Assembly (NCBI GenBank): GCA_963663025.1
Contig: OY760073.1
Span: 2,232,001 to 2,296,000 of the forward strand
Direction of reading: 5' to 3'
From: JAGWBF01 sp963663025
GTDB taxonomy: Bacteria; Chloroflexota; Dehalococcoidia; Lucifugimonadales; JAGWBF01
DNA: 64,000 nt
Part shown: one piece after another, positions 1 to 8,072 of the stretch
How positions within the stretch are numbered: the first letter of the stretch is position 1
How the letters are laid out: each line of letters opens with the position of its first letter
Notes under the pieces: model-generated
The model's input: only the letters and a program-made list of their open reading frames with translations
The model's database searches: none
Told to the model about the DNA's origin: nothing
Translations under genes and position numbers: made by a program

Positions 1-1
1 C

Positions 2-865
2 GGCGTAGCCAGGCTCATGGCCCAGGAAGGCGCCAGCGTGGTGGTGGTGGACCCCGGCGTGAACGTTGACGGCTCGGGGTTCGATGCCTCCTTTGCCGAA
101 CAGGTGGCCTCGGAGATTAGAAACGAAGGCGGCACCGCCGTTGCCTGCACCGAGTCGGTGGCAACCATGGAAGGCGGCGAAAAGATAATCCAGTCTGCCA
201 TCGACAGCTTCGGCAAGCTGGATATAGTCGTCACCTGCGCGGGCATCCTTCGCGACCGCATGATCTTCAACATGACCGAACAAGAGTGGGACGATGTCAT
301 CTCCGTCCACCTGAAGGGCACCTTCACCGTGGTCAAGCATGCCTGTATCCTGTTCCGCCAGCAGAGGTCCGGAAGGATCGTCACCTTCAGCTCCCAGTCG
401 GGCTTGGTGGGCAACTCGGGGCAGGCGAACTACGGCGCCGCCAAGTCGGGCATCGCCGGCTTCACCAAGGTGGTAGCCCGGGACATGGGCAGGTACGGCA
501 TCACCGCCAACTCCATAGCCCCCAGGGCAGCCACCCGCATGATCGGGGCCATTCCCGAGAGCGCCAACGAGATAAGGGCTCGGGGCGGCGTTTCCGGCTT
601 GTCCGAAGAGGGCGAGTTGGAACAGCTTGACCCCGACGACATCGCCCCATTTGTGGCGTACTTGGCCAGCGACTACGCTTCCAACATCAACGGGCAGACC
701 TTCCTGGTGTGGGGCGGCGAGGTGTCCCTCATGTCCCAGCCCAGGCCGGAGAGGTCCATCTACAACCCCGACGGCCACTGGCCCACGGAGGAGCTGGCCC
801 CCCTGGCGGCCGGCTACCTGACCAAGGACATCCCCAACCCGGCGCCCGCTCAGCCTTCCCGCTAA
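2..865 (+). CDS. Short-chain dehydrogenase/reductase, 5' end cut by window edge
   Basis: Partial gene of an NAD(P)-dependent short-chain dehydrogenase. The frame is open to base 2 and the first codons (GVARLM) align with residues 22-27 of the next gene, so about 21 N-terminal residues including the TGxxxGxG cofactor loop lie outside the window. The catalytic YxxxK is present (NYGAAKSG), preceded by a serine-rich strand (FSSQSG). The usual NNAG strand reads VTCAGILRD; the ILRD continuation is typical of the (3R)-hydroxyacyl-CoA dehydrogenase / MFE-2 branch. It is a close tandem paralogue of the following gene, 61 bases away on the same strand, so the two probably form one operon. The substrate is inferred to be an acyl-CoA or steroid-like alcohol and is not proven. 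Confidence 0.88.
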   Translation, partial: GVARLMAQEGASVVVVDPGVNVDGSGFDASFAEQVASEIRNEGGTAVACTESVATMEGGEKIIQSAIDSFGKLDIVVTCAGILRDRMIFNMTEQEWDDVISVHLKGTFTVVKHACILFRQQRSGRIVTFSSQSGLVGNSGQANYGAAKSGIAGFTKVVARDMGRYGITANSIAPRAATRMIGAIPESANEIRARGGVSGLSEEGELEQLDPDDIAPFVAYLASDYASNINGQTFLVWGGEVSLMSQPRPERSIYNPDGHWPTEELAPLAAGYLTKDIPNPAPAQPSR

Positions 866-926
866 GGAGATGGCGAAGGGCTTAGCCCGCCCCTCAAGAT
901 CAATGCAGAAACAAGGAGCCTGATAT

Positions 927-1856
927 ATGGCTGGTCTGGTGGAAGGCAAGGTAGCGATCGTCACCGGTGCAGGACGAGGCATCGGGCAGGGCATCGCCAA
1001 GCTGATGGCCCAGGAGGGCGCCAGCGTGGTGGTGGTCGATCCCGGCGTCAACGTGGATGGCTCGGGCGGGGACACATCCATCGCCGAGCAGGTGGCCTCG
1101 GAGATACGGGACTCCGGCGGCTCCGCCGCTGCATGCACCGAGTCCGTCGTCAGCATGGAGGGCGGAGAGAAGATCGTCCAGACCGCCGTGGACAGCTTTG
1201 GGAAGCTGGACATCGTGGTCACGGTGGCAGGAATCCTGCGTGACCGCATGGTGTTCAACATGACGGAGCAGGAGTGGGACGATGTGATAGCCGTCCACCT
1301 GAAGGGCACCTTCACCGTGGTCAAGCACGCCTGCATCCTCTTCCGCCAGCAGAGGTCCGGGAGCATCGTCACCTTCAGCTCCACATCGGGCCTGTACGGC
1401 AACTCGGGCCAGGCCAACTATGGCGCCGCCAAGGATGGCATCGCCGGCTTCACCCGGGTGGTTGCCCGGGACATGGGCAGGTATGGCGTTACTGCAAACG
1501 CCATTTCGCCCAGCGCGGCCACCCGCATGACGGTGAGTGTGCCCGACGAAGCCCGGGATCTCCGCGCCCAGCGGGGCATCGGATCCGGGGGAGGGACCGT
1601 GGAGGCTATACGCGGTGAGCCTGAGGACATCGCGCCCTTTGCCGTCTGGCTGGGTTCGGACCAAGCCAAGCACGTGAACGGCCACATCTTCCACGTTGCC
1701 GAGGGCCTCGTGACCCTGCTGAACGAGCCGGAGCCGGTGAAGACCATCCACAAGGAGGGTCGCTGGACGGTGGAGGAGCTGGTGCGGGTGGTTCCCGCCA
1801 CCCTCGGCTTCGAGATCTACAACCCGGCCCCCGCCCCGCCCCCCACGACCACCTAG
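927..1856 (+). CDS. Short-chain dehydrogenase/reductase (tandem paralogue)
   Basis: A complete 309-residue SDR. The cofactor loop VTGAGRGIGQG lies at residues 12-22. The catalytic Tyr165 and Lys169 are in NYGAAKDG, with serines 151-154 just before. NNAG is replaced by VTVAG (98-102), so the usual structural Asn of the SDR active site is missing, as in the upstream copy. ILRDRMVFNMTEQEW resembles bacterial and peroxisomal MFE-2-type 3-hydroxyacyl-CoA dehydrogenases. The C-terminus adds a proline-rich tail beyond the usual SDR length of about 250 residues. An AAGGAG-like site precedes the ATG. It probably arose by tandem duplication and is cotranscribed with the upstream copy; the exact substrate is unknown. 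Confidence 0.9.
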   Translation: MAGLVEGKVAIVTGAGRGIGQGIAKLMAQEGASVVVVDPGVNVDGSGGDTSIAEQVASEIRDSGGSAAACTESVVSMEGGEKIVQTAVDSFGKLDIVVTVAGILRDRMVFNMTEQEWDDVIAVHLKGTFTVVKHACILFRQQRSGSIVTFSSTSGLYGNSGQANYGAAKDGIAGFTRVVARDMGRYGVTANAISPSAATRMTVSVPDEARDLRAQRGIGSGGGTVEAIRGEPEDIAPFAVWLGSDQAKHVNGHIFHVAEGLVTLLNEPEPVKTIHKEGRWTVEELVRVVPATLGFEIYNPAPAPPPTTT

Positions 1857-1918
1857 GGGGGCGTCTTAACGGGGAATTACTGTCTCGTGAACATCAAGGC
1901 CGCAGATTAGGCTCGAAT

Positions 1919-2928
1919 ATGCTAACGAAGCTGTATTCGATAGTTCCAGTACTTGGGTTGTTCTCCCTGTTTCTTTGGTCGTGTAACGGAACGGGTGAAC
2001 CCGGCCCGACTGAGAAGGTCTTGCATCCGACTCCCACCGATGCTATTGAAGTCTTGACACAGCCCCAACCAACACCCACTCCGACACCACGTCCAACTCC
2101 TACAATAGCTCCAACACCCACCATGGTCCCCACACCTACTCCGACGAGTACCCCGGTCCCACAGATTCGTCTCCAGCAGGAACTTCCGCGCCGAGTTTGG
2201 GAAGAGTTTTTCGACAATTACTACAGCAGTTGCTCCAAGCCGGCCTTTGAGACGCTTGGTGTAGTCGAATCATGGTCAGGAGGGCAAGGTGAACGCGAAA
2301 TCACGTTTACTCCGCCTTCTGGCAGCTACTTTCTGGTGTTGTTGACTCAACCTGAGGGGAGACTTGGCGATTCGACAGTTCCTATGCTACAGGGAATAGG
2401 GCTTTTGATTCTTTGCACGTGTCGAGCAACGTTCCTCACGAAACGAGCGATTCTCAGTTGTGGTGCTACAGCGGTTACGGTGTCATCTTCCCGGACACCC
2501 TTGGAATCGAATCCCATGGCCTAAACTGGACAGTCTTTCTTATATCGCCCGCAGGCAAAGAAGAGTTATCCACCACGATTGCTGCCCCACTTGAGGGGTA
2601 CTACGGTGCCTGTCCCCCGCGTCCTGGGGTTGAGACACTGGTAGTATCTGACCGGTGGACGGGCGGCCAAGGAAATCGCGTAATTGAATACACCGTTCGT
2701 CCACCCAGTTCGTTTCTGGTAGTTGAATTTGAGCCAGACTCTAGTGAGTGGTACTTTGAGAGCATTGACCGATCAGGCGACTGGAGTGTCGCTGGTCCTA
2801 GAGTCTCCGCTGAATATGGTGGCACTCTCGACGACACGGCACTCTGTCCATCTTCACCCGCTCCTCATAGTTTAACGGTTGAATCAAGGGGAGGCACCTG
2901 GACCATCTATCACATAGAAGTGGAATGA
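1919..2928 (+). pseudogene. Repeat-containing lipoprotein split by a one-base frameshift
   Basis: A secreted lipoprotein of unknown function. The first frame starts with a signal peptide and a lipobox ending FLWSC (Cys22), then a Pro/Thr linker of PTPTP repeats at about residues 50-80. Two copies of a roughly 110-residue domain follow. Copy 1 starts YYSSCSKPAFETLGVVESWSGGQG and copy 2 YYGACPPRPGVETLVVSDRW. Copy 1 is open in frame 2 to about 2358 and resumes in frame 1 as GETWRFDSSYATGN, which aligns with WYFESIDRSGDW of copy 2. The switch is at the G-run 2356-2359; one extra G would give PEGETWRF and restore a single frame of about 337 residues. It is either a young pseudogene or a sequencing error. 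Base composition is poorer in G+C than the flanks. Confidence 0.7.
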
Positions 2929-3088
2929 CTGAGACGAAGACCATAAAGGGCGGATGGGGCAATCGCGCCCGCCTCAACGGGGAATTTGGTGCCAATGGTT
3001 GACGAGTAGTAGCATTAGTGACACTATTATGCAGGGGCGCCCGTAGTCAGGGAGGTGCCCGAAGTCATCGTGAGGTTGGGGGAGGAGA

Positions 3089-3415
3089 ATGGCTGACTAC
3101 TACACCTACCGCGTGACCTGGTCTCCTGAAGAAGAAAGGTACCGTGGTTTCTGTGCGGAATTTCCGACGCTTAGCTGGACTGCTTTGTCGCCCGATGAAG
3201 CTTTCAGCGGAATTCGGCATCTAGTCAGCGAAGTTCTAGGGGATATCCGGGAGTCGTTGCCTGAACCGTTGGCCAAGCGCAGCTACAGCGGCAAGTTCAT
3301 GGTGCGGGTCCCTCCAGAGACCCATCGAGAGCTTGTTCTCCGCGCTGCGGAAGAAGGGGTCAGCCTGAACCGACTGGTCAATGCGCGGTTGAGCGGACGC
3401 AGCTCAGTAGCGTAG
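3089..3415 (+). CDS. HicB-like protein, no HicA partner visible
   Basis: A 108-residue protein with the HicB layout. The N-terminal partial-RNase-H-like fold is at about residues 4-60 (YTYRVTWSPEEERYRGFCAEFP, then the DEAFSGIRHLVSEVLGD helix). A C-terminal ribbon-helix-helix-like segment follows (MVRVPPETHRELVLRAAEEGVSLNRLVNARL, about 70-100). HicB proteins normally neutralise the HicA mRNA interferase and autorepress the operon. No HicA-sized ORF with the dsRBD-like fold is seen within several hundred bases on either side, so this looks like an orphan antitoxin or free-standing regulator. A GGGGGAGGAGA ribosome site precedes the ATG. It sits between the broken lipoprotein and the tRNA. Confidence 0.75.
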   Translation: MADYYTYRVTWSPEEERYRGFCAEFPTLSWTALSPDEAFSGIRHLVSEVLGDIRESLPEPLAKRSYSGKFMVRVPPETHRELVLRAAEEGVSLNRLVNARLSGRSSVA

Positions 3416-3485
3416 AGGCCCGGGAAGGGCCAGGAAGGGTACAGGTTCTAAGCCCCGGCGACTTCGAGGCTTCCTTCAGATGCAT

Positions 3486-3575
3486 GGAGGGGTGGCCGAG
3501 CGGTCTATGGCGGCGGTCTTGAAAACCGCTAACTCCTTGCGGGGTTCGTGGGTTCGAATCCCACCCCCTCCGCCA
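3486..3575 (+). tRNA. tRNA-Ser(UGA), CCA encoded
   Basis: A class II tRNA of 90 nt. The acceptor stem GGAGGGG (3486-3492) pairs with CCCCTCC (3565-3571), followed by G and an encoded CCA (3573-3575). The anticodon stem GCGGT/ACCGC encloses loop CTTGAAA, with anticodon TGA at 3520-3522, which reads UCA serine codons. The T arm is GTGGG-TTCGAAT-CCCAC (3548-3564). The long variable arm is expected for serine. The anticodon is UGA, not UCA, so this is not a selenocysteine tRNA. Foreign-looking DNA begins immediately 3' of it, a common place for integration. Confidence 0.97.
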
Positions 3576-3576
3576 G

Positions 3577-3750
3577 CGCTTCCATCACGAGATTAGCTTC
3601 ATCCGACACTTCTGCAGACCCCAGCCTCTGCGTTCTCTGAAGGAGATCCGGCCCGACATCTTGGCCCTCGAGCGGGAGACAGAAGAGTTACTAGCAGACA
3701 TGGTCAGGCTTGAAGAGGAAAAGTTTCCCAGCCGAAGACAAAATACTTAG
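3577..3750 (+). pseudogene. C-terminal gene remnant next to the tRNA
   Basis: An open frame of about 57 codons ends at TAG 3748-3750. It has no start codon and begins straight after the tRNA CCA. It reads like a genuine protein tail: hydrophobic-basic RFHHEISFIRHFC, then an amphipathic acidic helix LKEIRPDILALERETEELL. That E-rich helix resembles, from memory, the C-terminal tail of some N-6 DNA methylases (HsdM-like) of type I restriction systems; this is a weak resemblance. I read it as the stump of a gene whose 5' part was lost by recombination at the tRNA. It could also be a chance open frame. Confidence 0.35.
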
Positions 3751-3768
3751 ATGTGGAAATGAGAGCTG

Positions 3769-5211
3769 ATGACACTGAGCGTCTTACATATTTCGGATCT
3801 TCATCGCGACCCCTCGAATCCAATTAGCAATCAGGTGCTCATTGATTCTTTGGAGAGGGATCGCGATCGATATACCAGAGAGGGTAATGTTCCCATCAGG
3901 CCTCCAGACATTATCGTAGTGAGTGGTGACATCATATACGGAGTGAAGCACGATTCCGAGGATGCTGAGTCCAGTCTTCGTTATCAGTACGAGGAAGCCC
4001 TACACTTCTTGGATGAACTGGCTGCGCGGTTCGTCGACGGTGACAAAAGATGCATCATCATTGTGCCAGGCAACCATGATGTAAGCGACTATCATTTCCG
4101 AAACAGCCTTGCGCCTGTTGCTGTTCAGCTGGATGCCAGGAAAGCCTTGAGTGAACAGCTAGTCTCCCCGGGTTCCCACCTGCGGTGGTCATGGCCGGAA
4201 TTCAGCCTGTACAGGATTGACGATACGGGAATGTATGGCCGCAGGTTCGATGCCTTCATCGAGTTCTACAGCAGTTTCTATGAAAACCAACGTTCCTACT
4301 CTGCCGATCCTGCGAGGCAATTTGACATCTTTGATCTTCCGGATAAAGGACTTGCAATCGTCGGCTTCAATAGTTGCTACGATAATGACACACTTAACAA
4401 GCAGGGAGCAATCCACCCTGACTGTATCGCAGAAGCTCGTCTGCAACTTCGCGACCTCTCATACCAAGGAAGAATGCGCATAGCGGTTTGGCACCACAAC
4501 ATAGAAGGGCCACCGACGAAGATGGATTACGTGGATCCGGAAATTGTCCAGAATCTGATAGACAGCGGTTATAGTCTTGGACTTCATGGCCACCAACATA
4601 GGCCGCAGTATCTTGATACTCGGTTTCGGCATGGTCCCGATCGTCGCATCATCATCAGTGCGGGGACAATCTGTGGCAGTGCTGCATACAGGTTCGGGCG
4701 CGCCTACAATCTAGTTGAACTCGATCCTGAAAGTAGGACAGGACGCCTGCATGTGAGAGAGATGCAGAACGATAATCTTAACCTTCCAATTTGGGGGCCT
4801 CGTTCTTTGTCATCGCATTCTGCGGAATACTTAGCCTTCGACTTTGAGCCACCGCTTGAATCTTTCGAAAGTGCTGACAGGAACACGGCTGTGTTGTCAC
4901 GTGCTAGGCGGTTGTACGACAGCAACAAGTATGAGGAGGCATCGCTTTTGCTTCGTCCGCTTAGTCGAATCGAGAAGTTAGCACGTCCACTCCTGCTTGA
5001 TTGTTTACATAGGATTGACGACATGCAGGGGATCATTGAATTCTTCGATCCTCCTGAAAGCGCCTCTGAGGCAATAGCTCTCATGGACGCACTTTGGACC
5101 GAAAACAGACGAGAACGACTGACACAAGTGCTGGGCATGCCGCTCATACACAAGTCCATAGATCCTTCCGTTGTGGAAATGAGAAACAAATACTCTGCGA
5201 GGTTGGCGTGA
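3769..5211 (+). CDS. Calcineurin-like metallophosphoesterase with TPR-like tail
   Basis: A 480-residue protein. All five metal-binding blocks of calcineurin-like phosphoesterases are present in order: DLH (Asp10, His12), GD (53-54), GNHD (101-104), WHHN (about 240) and GLHGHQH (about 270). The phosphatase domain takes up roughly the first 330 residues. The rest (RARRLYDSNKYEEASLLLRPLSR...) looks like a short helical-repeat region that may bind a partner. The stop overlaps the start of the HSP90-like gene by one base (TGATG), so the two are translationally coupled and probably act as a complex. Codon use and lower G+C differ from the housekeeping genes, which suggests transfer. Expected substrates are phosphodiester bonds in nucleic acids or nucleotides; the actual one is unknown. 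Confidence 0.88.
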   Translation: MTLSVLHISDLHRDPSNPISNQVLIDSLERDRDRYTREGNVPIRPPDIIVVSGDIIYGVKHDSEDAESSLRYQYEEALHFLDELAARFVDGDKRCIIIVPGNHDVSDYHFRNSLAPVAVQLDARKALSEQLVSPGSHLRWSWPEFSLYRIDDTGMYGRRFDAFIEFYSSFYENQRSYSADPARQFDIFDLPDKGLAIVGFNSCYDNDTLNKQGAIHPDCIAEARLQLRDLSYQGRMRIAVWHHNIEGPPTKMDYVDPEIVQNLIDSGYSLGLHGHQHRPQYLDTRFRHGPDRRIIISAGTICGSAAYRFGRAYNLVELDPESRTGRLHVREMQNDNLNLPIWGPRSLSSHSAEYLAFDFEPPLESFESADRNTAVLSRARRLYDSNKYEEASLLLRPLSRIEKLARPLLLDCLHRIDDMQGIIEFFDPPESASEAIALMDALWTENRRERLTQVLGMPLIHKSIDPSVVEMRNKYSARLA

Positions 5212-7520
5212 TGACTCAGACGCGAAAAGAGCGGATCGCATTCAATGTAGAAACGAGTAGAATCCTTGAGATTCTCTCTTCAGAAATATACGACTCACCG
5301 ACTGCATTTCTCAGGGAGAATGTTCAAAACGCTTATGATGCAATCCTCATGCGTTGCACGGCACAGAATACTCCCATCACAAATCGAACAATTGAAATCA
5401 ATGTAGAAGCCAACCGTCTCATCGTACGAGATGATGGCATAGGCATGAATGAAGAAGTGCTAAAGAATAACTTCTGGAAAGCTGGCTCGAGTGGAAAGAA
5501 GACGGAACTGGCACAGAGGTCTGGTGTCATCGGAACGTTCGGTATCGGTGCAATGGCCAACTTTGGAGTCTGCACCTCGCTCCGGGTTGAAACAAGACAC
5601 ATTCAGTCGAGTGACACGATCATCAGTTCAGTTCAGCGCGACGATCTCAGGATAGCAGAGGATTGCATAGACCTTGAACGTGTACCTGACGGGCGTGACG
5701 CTGGGACGTTGATTGTCGCTGAACTTGATCCGTCATACACCATTGATGAAGTAACAGCCAGCAACTATCTAAGACAGTACGTTAGATTCCTCCCGGTTCC
5801 TGTAGTGGTGAATGGAACTATCATCAGTCAGGAAGCCTACGAAGATACAGTAGCTGGAAGGGCGGAAGGGTTCGAGCAGGTCGCGTCTCGGCATGTAACA
5901 AATGGCAAGTTCGCTGCTACCTTAAGTGTCTCGGTCGACAACCGCAGTCGTTTGCTCGTGCGGGTCACCGATATTTTCCTACATGGAAATCCAGTCGGCG
6001 GAGAAGTGTTCTTTGTACAAGAAGGTGGCTCAACCTTCGCCTTCCGCAATTCCTTTGGCCTTGCTCCGGCTCCTGTTCCGGGCCTATACGGCCTTGCTGG
6101 TTTCGTCAATCTTGACATCCTCAACCCCACAGCGGGACGTGAGGCCCTTAGCCGAGATAGCATTCAGCACATAGCCGATCTAGTTTCGATGATCGAGGCC
6201 GAAGCATCAGTGGATATCGCTGGCACTGATGCTGCCGATGGCAATCAGCAGTTTCAGCAGTATATTCTCTCTCACAATCTTATTCACCTCGCGTACCGAG
6301 TAGGAATCTCTGTATTGCCCAAGGACGAAATGATTGGCTTAGGCGGCGTTAGAGACTACGAGCCGGATAAGTCCAAACACTACTATACCGGTAGAAATTC
6401 GACGATCTTGAGTCGGTTTGCCAGCCAGCCAGCAAACCTCTTTCACGTTAGTCAGACAAATCCACGTCGCGGGCTACAGGCGCGATTCTTGACTGAAGTA
6501 ACCGGACTCGAACAAGTTCCAGAGCAAACGATAGTTGACAGGGTCCCTCCAGCAGAACTGACCCTAGAAGAGGCTATGTTCATTGCACAAGTGCGTTGGG
6601 TGCTACTTGATGATTACCTGATGCCGGAGGTTGAGGTTTACTTCGCGACCATCAGTCATGGGGTTGCTGTCTATGTTGAAATGGAGGGCAATGAACGTTA
6701 CATAGCGATTGCCCGTGATTTTTCTGCTGCCGCTACTGTCATCGACTGCTACAAGACTGCCCGAGACGTGTTCGACGGATTCGTGAAGGACTTCGTGCGA
6801 CAGCACATCTATCCCGATATCCGAGACTACGTTCCTTCATCAACAAGGCAAGGAAGCGAAGCCCTGTACCTTCGACTCATGGCCAACAAGGAACTGTATA
6901 AATTGGAAGAGGGCGACTATGGCGGCATTGAGGCGGTTCTTGCGGAATATATGTCAGGTCAAGCGGGTTTCACCGAAGTCCTTAAGGCTGCTCGGAGCCG
7001 TGCTTCCGGGCATCGGCAGGAGGTTACTAATGAACAGACAGGCAGTGTAGAGGAGGAGCTACCCGACATCATTGAATCTCCAGCTCTGTCGCCATCATTT
7101 AATGAATCCGGTGCTGTACCACCGATTCTTCGATCTGACGTATCCAGCCAAAAGAAGGTACTGACGGTGGCTGATGAGTACCCAGGACTGAACGAATTCC
7201 GTATGTTCCTAGCAGTATCGGATCGCTTGGTGAAACGCGAAGGGGAGTTCCTCCACCAGCCTCACACGACTAGGATAATGTGGGGTGCACACCGCATCAT
7301 TTATGTCTTCACTGATGCAACTGGTGGCATGAGCCTCTATTACGACATCGATCTAAAGACACCCCTTGGGGCTGAAAACACTGGCGGTCAGATGTTCCCA
7401 ACAACCACAATAGTTACTAGGAATCGCATTTACATCCCTGTGCCAAGTGGGCTTGAAGGGGCGTTTCAAGTGATCGGAGGTACGAAGGAATTCTATGTCA
7501 ACTTCAATACTATTCCATAG
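5211..7520 (+). CDS. HSP90-like GHKL ATPase, coupled to the phosphoesterase
   Basis: A 769-residue protein when started at the ATG that overlaps the upstream TGA; the frame is open further upstream, but the overlap decides the start. The N-terminal Bergerat fold is clear. The N-box is RENVQNAYDA with catalytic-type Glu36 and Asn40. The DxGxG motif is DDGIGM (74-79), and the glycine-rich lid is GVIGTFGIGAM (105-115). An HSP90-type middle domain appears to follow (about 230-360). The C-terminal half matches no canonical HtpG sequence I recognise, and the protein is longer than HtpG. It is unlikely to be the housekeeping chaperone because it lies in an accessory island, coupled to a phosphoesterase. 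GHKL/HSP90-like ATPases occur in described anti-phage systems such as Tiamat. The role here is inferred. Confidence 0.85.
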   Translation: MTQTRKERIAFNVETSRILEILSSEIYDSPTAFLRENVQNAYDAILMRCTAQNTPITNRTIEINVEANRLIVRDDGIGMNEEVLKNNFWKAGSSGKKTELAQRSGVIGTFGIGAMANFGVCTSLRVETRHIQSSDTIISSVQRDDLRIAEDCIDLERVPDGRDAGTLIVAELDPSYTIDEVTASNYLRQYVRFLPVPVVVNGTIISQEAYEDTVAGRAEGFEQVASRHVTNGKFAATLSVSVDNRSRLLVRVTDIFLHGNPVGGEVFFVQEGGSTFAFRNSFGLAPAPVPGLYGLAGFVNLDILNPTAGREALSRDSIQHIADLVSMIEAEASVDIAGTDAADGNQQFQQYILSHNLIHLAYRVGISVLPKDEMIGLGGVRDYEPDKSKHYYTGRNSTILSRFASQPANLFHVSQTNPRRGLQARFLTEVTGLEQVPEQTIVDRVPPAELTLEEAMFIAQVRWVLLDDYLMPEVEVYFATISHGVAVYVEMEGNERYIAIARDFSAAATVIDCYKTARDVFDGFVKDFVRQHIYPDIRDYVPSSTRQGSEALYLRLMANKELYKLEEGDYGGIEAVLAEYMSGQAGFTEVLKAARSRASGHRQEVTNEQTGSVEEELPDIIESPALSPSFNESGAVPPILRSDVSSQKKVLTVADEYPGLNEFRMFLAVSDRLVKREGEFLHQPHTTRIMWGAHRIIYVFTDATGGMSLYYDIDLKTPLGAENTGGQMFPTTTIVTRNRIYIPVPSGLEGAFQVIGGTKEFYVNFNTIP

Positions 7521-7541
7521 GACCTAAGTGCAGGTGCAGGA

Positions 7542-7961
7542 GTGCCACACCAACAGTTACAAAATCAACGAAAGATAATGCTTCCTGAAGGTGCCGTCCG
7601 CCCATACCCATACTACGAGCCATCCGATGTCCCTTGTCTAGAAGATGGCCCGGACAAAGAACTGAAACTTGCCCGGGGCGCCATCAGGGACACGACCGCT
7701 TTCCTCAAGAGGTTTCCGAGGACCAAGGGACGCCTGAGGCGGGTGGCCAAGCTTATCGAAGGGATCGAGTCGGCCAGCGCCCTTGAGCTTCTGTCGACAG
7801 TGTACTGGGTGGCGACGGATCATCCGTCCAGCACTGACGAGGAGATCATCGCCTACACGTATGCGTGGGGCCCGAACAAGCGCGAGTTTACAGGGCAGCA
7901 GATAAAGCAGACACTCAAGGCTCTCAGAGACAAAGGCTGGCTCGAGCCGGTAAGCACCTAG
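7542..7961 (+). CDS. Small protein with a winged-helix-like C-terminus
   Basis: A 139-residue protein starting 21 bases after the HSP90-like gene, in the same direction, and likely the third gene of the unit. The start is uncertain: GTG 7542 sits right against an AGGAG, and ATG 7578 is an alternative. Residues about 55-137 read KGRLRRVAKLIEG, then LELLSTVYWVATDHP, then AYAWGPNKREFT, then LKALRDKGWLEP. That pattern (LELLxTVxWVA, a W-x-x-x-K-x-x-F element, and a terminal GWL) recalls the C-terminal helical region of DarG-type antitoxins, from memory and without a search. No catalytic residues are evident; it may be a regulatory or immunity-like component. Confidence 0.6.
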   Translation: MPHQQLQNQRKIMLPEGAVRPYPYYEPSDVPCLEDGPDKELKLARGAIRDTTAFLKRFPRTKGRLRRVAKLIEGIESASALELLSTVYWVATDHPSSTDEEIIAYTYAWGPNKREFTGQQIKQTLKALRDKGWLEPVST

Positions 7962-8010
7962 CGCCCGGGCAGGTGGAGCAGTCTAAGGAGCGCTCTTCAT
8001 ACCGGGCGCT
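7960..8010. terminator. Long-loop inverted repeat between convergent units
   Basis: AGCGCCCGG (7960-7968) pairs perfectly with CCGGGCGCT (8002-8010) across a 33-nt loop that contains the small palindrome GAGCGCTC. It begins at the stop codon of the small helical gene and lies between convergent transcription units. There is only a pyrimidine run (CTCTCTCTAT), not a clean U-tract, so it may be a weak or Rho-assisted terminator. Confidence 0.45.
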
Positions 8011-8072
8011 CTCTCTATCGTTCTGTCGCCTAGGGAGCTTCACGGGACGATTGTAGTAGGAAAGGTTCCGAA

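Noticed and set aside
2929..3088. A HicA toxin gene before the HicB-like gene
   Set aside because: No open frame of HicA size or with its motif is present; only a weak promoter-like TTGACG ... TATTAT with a 20-bp spacer.
3520..3522. Selenocysteine tRNA
   Set aside because: The anticodon is TGA, which reads UCA; a Sec tRNA needs TCA, and its acceptor stem would be longer.
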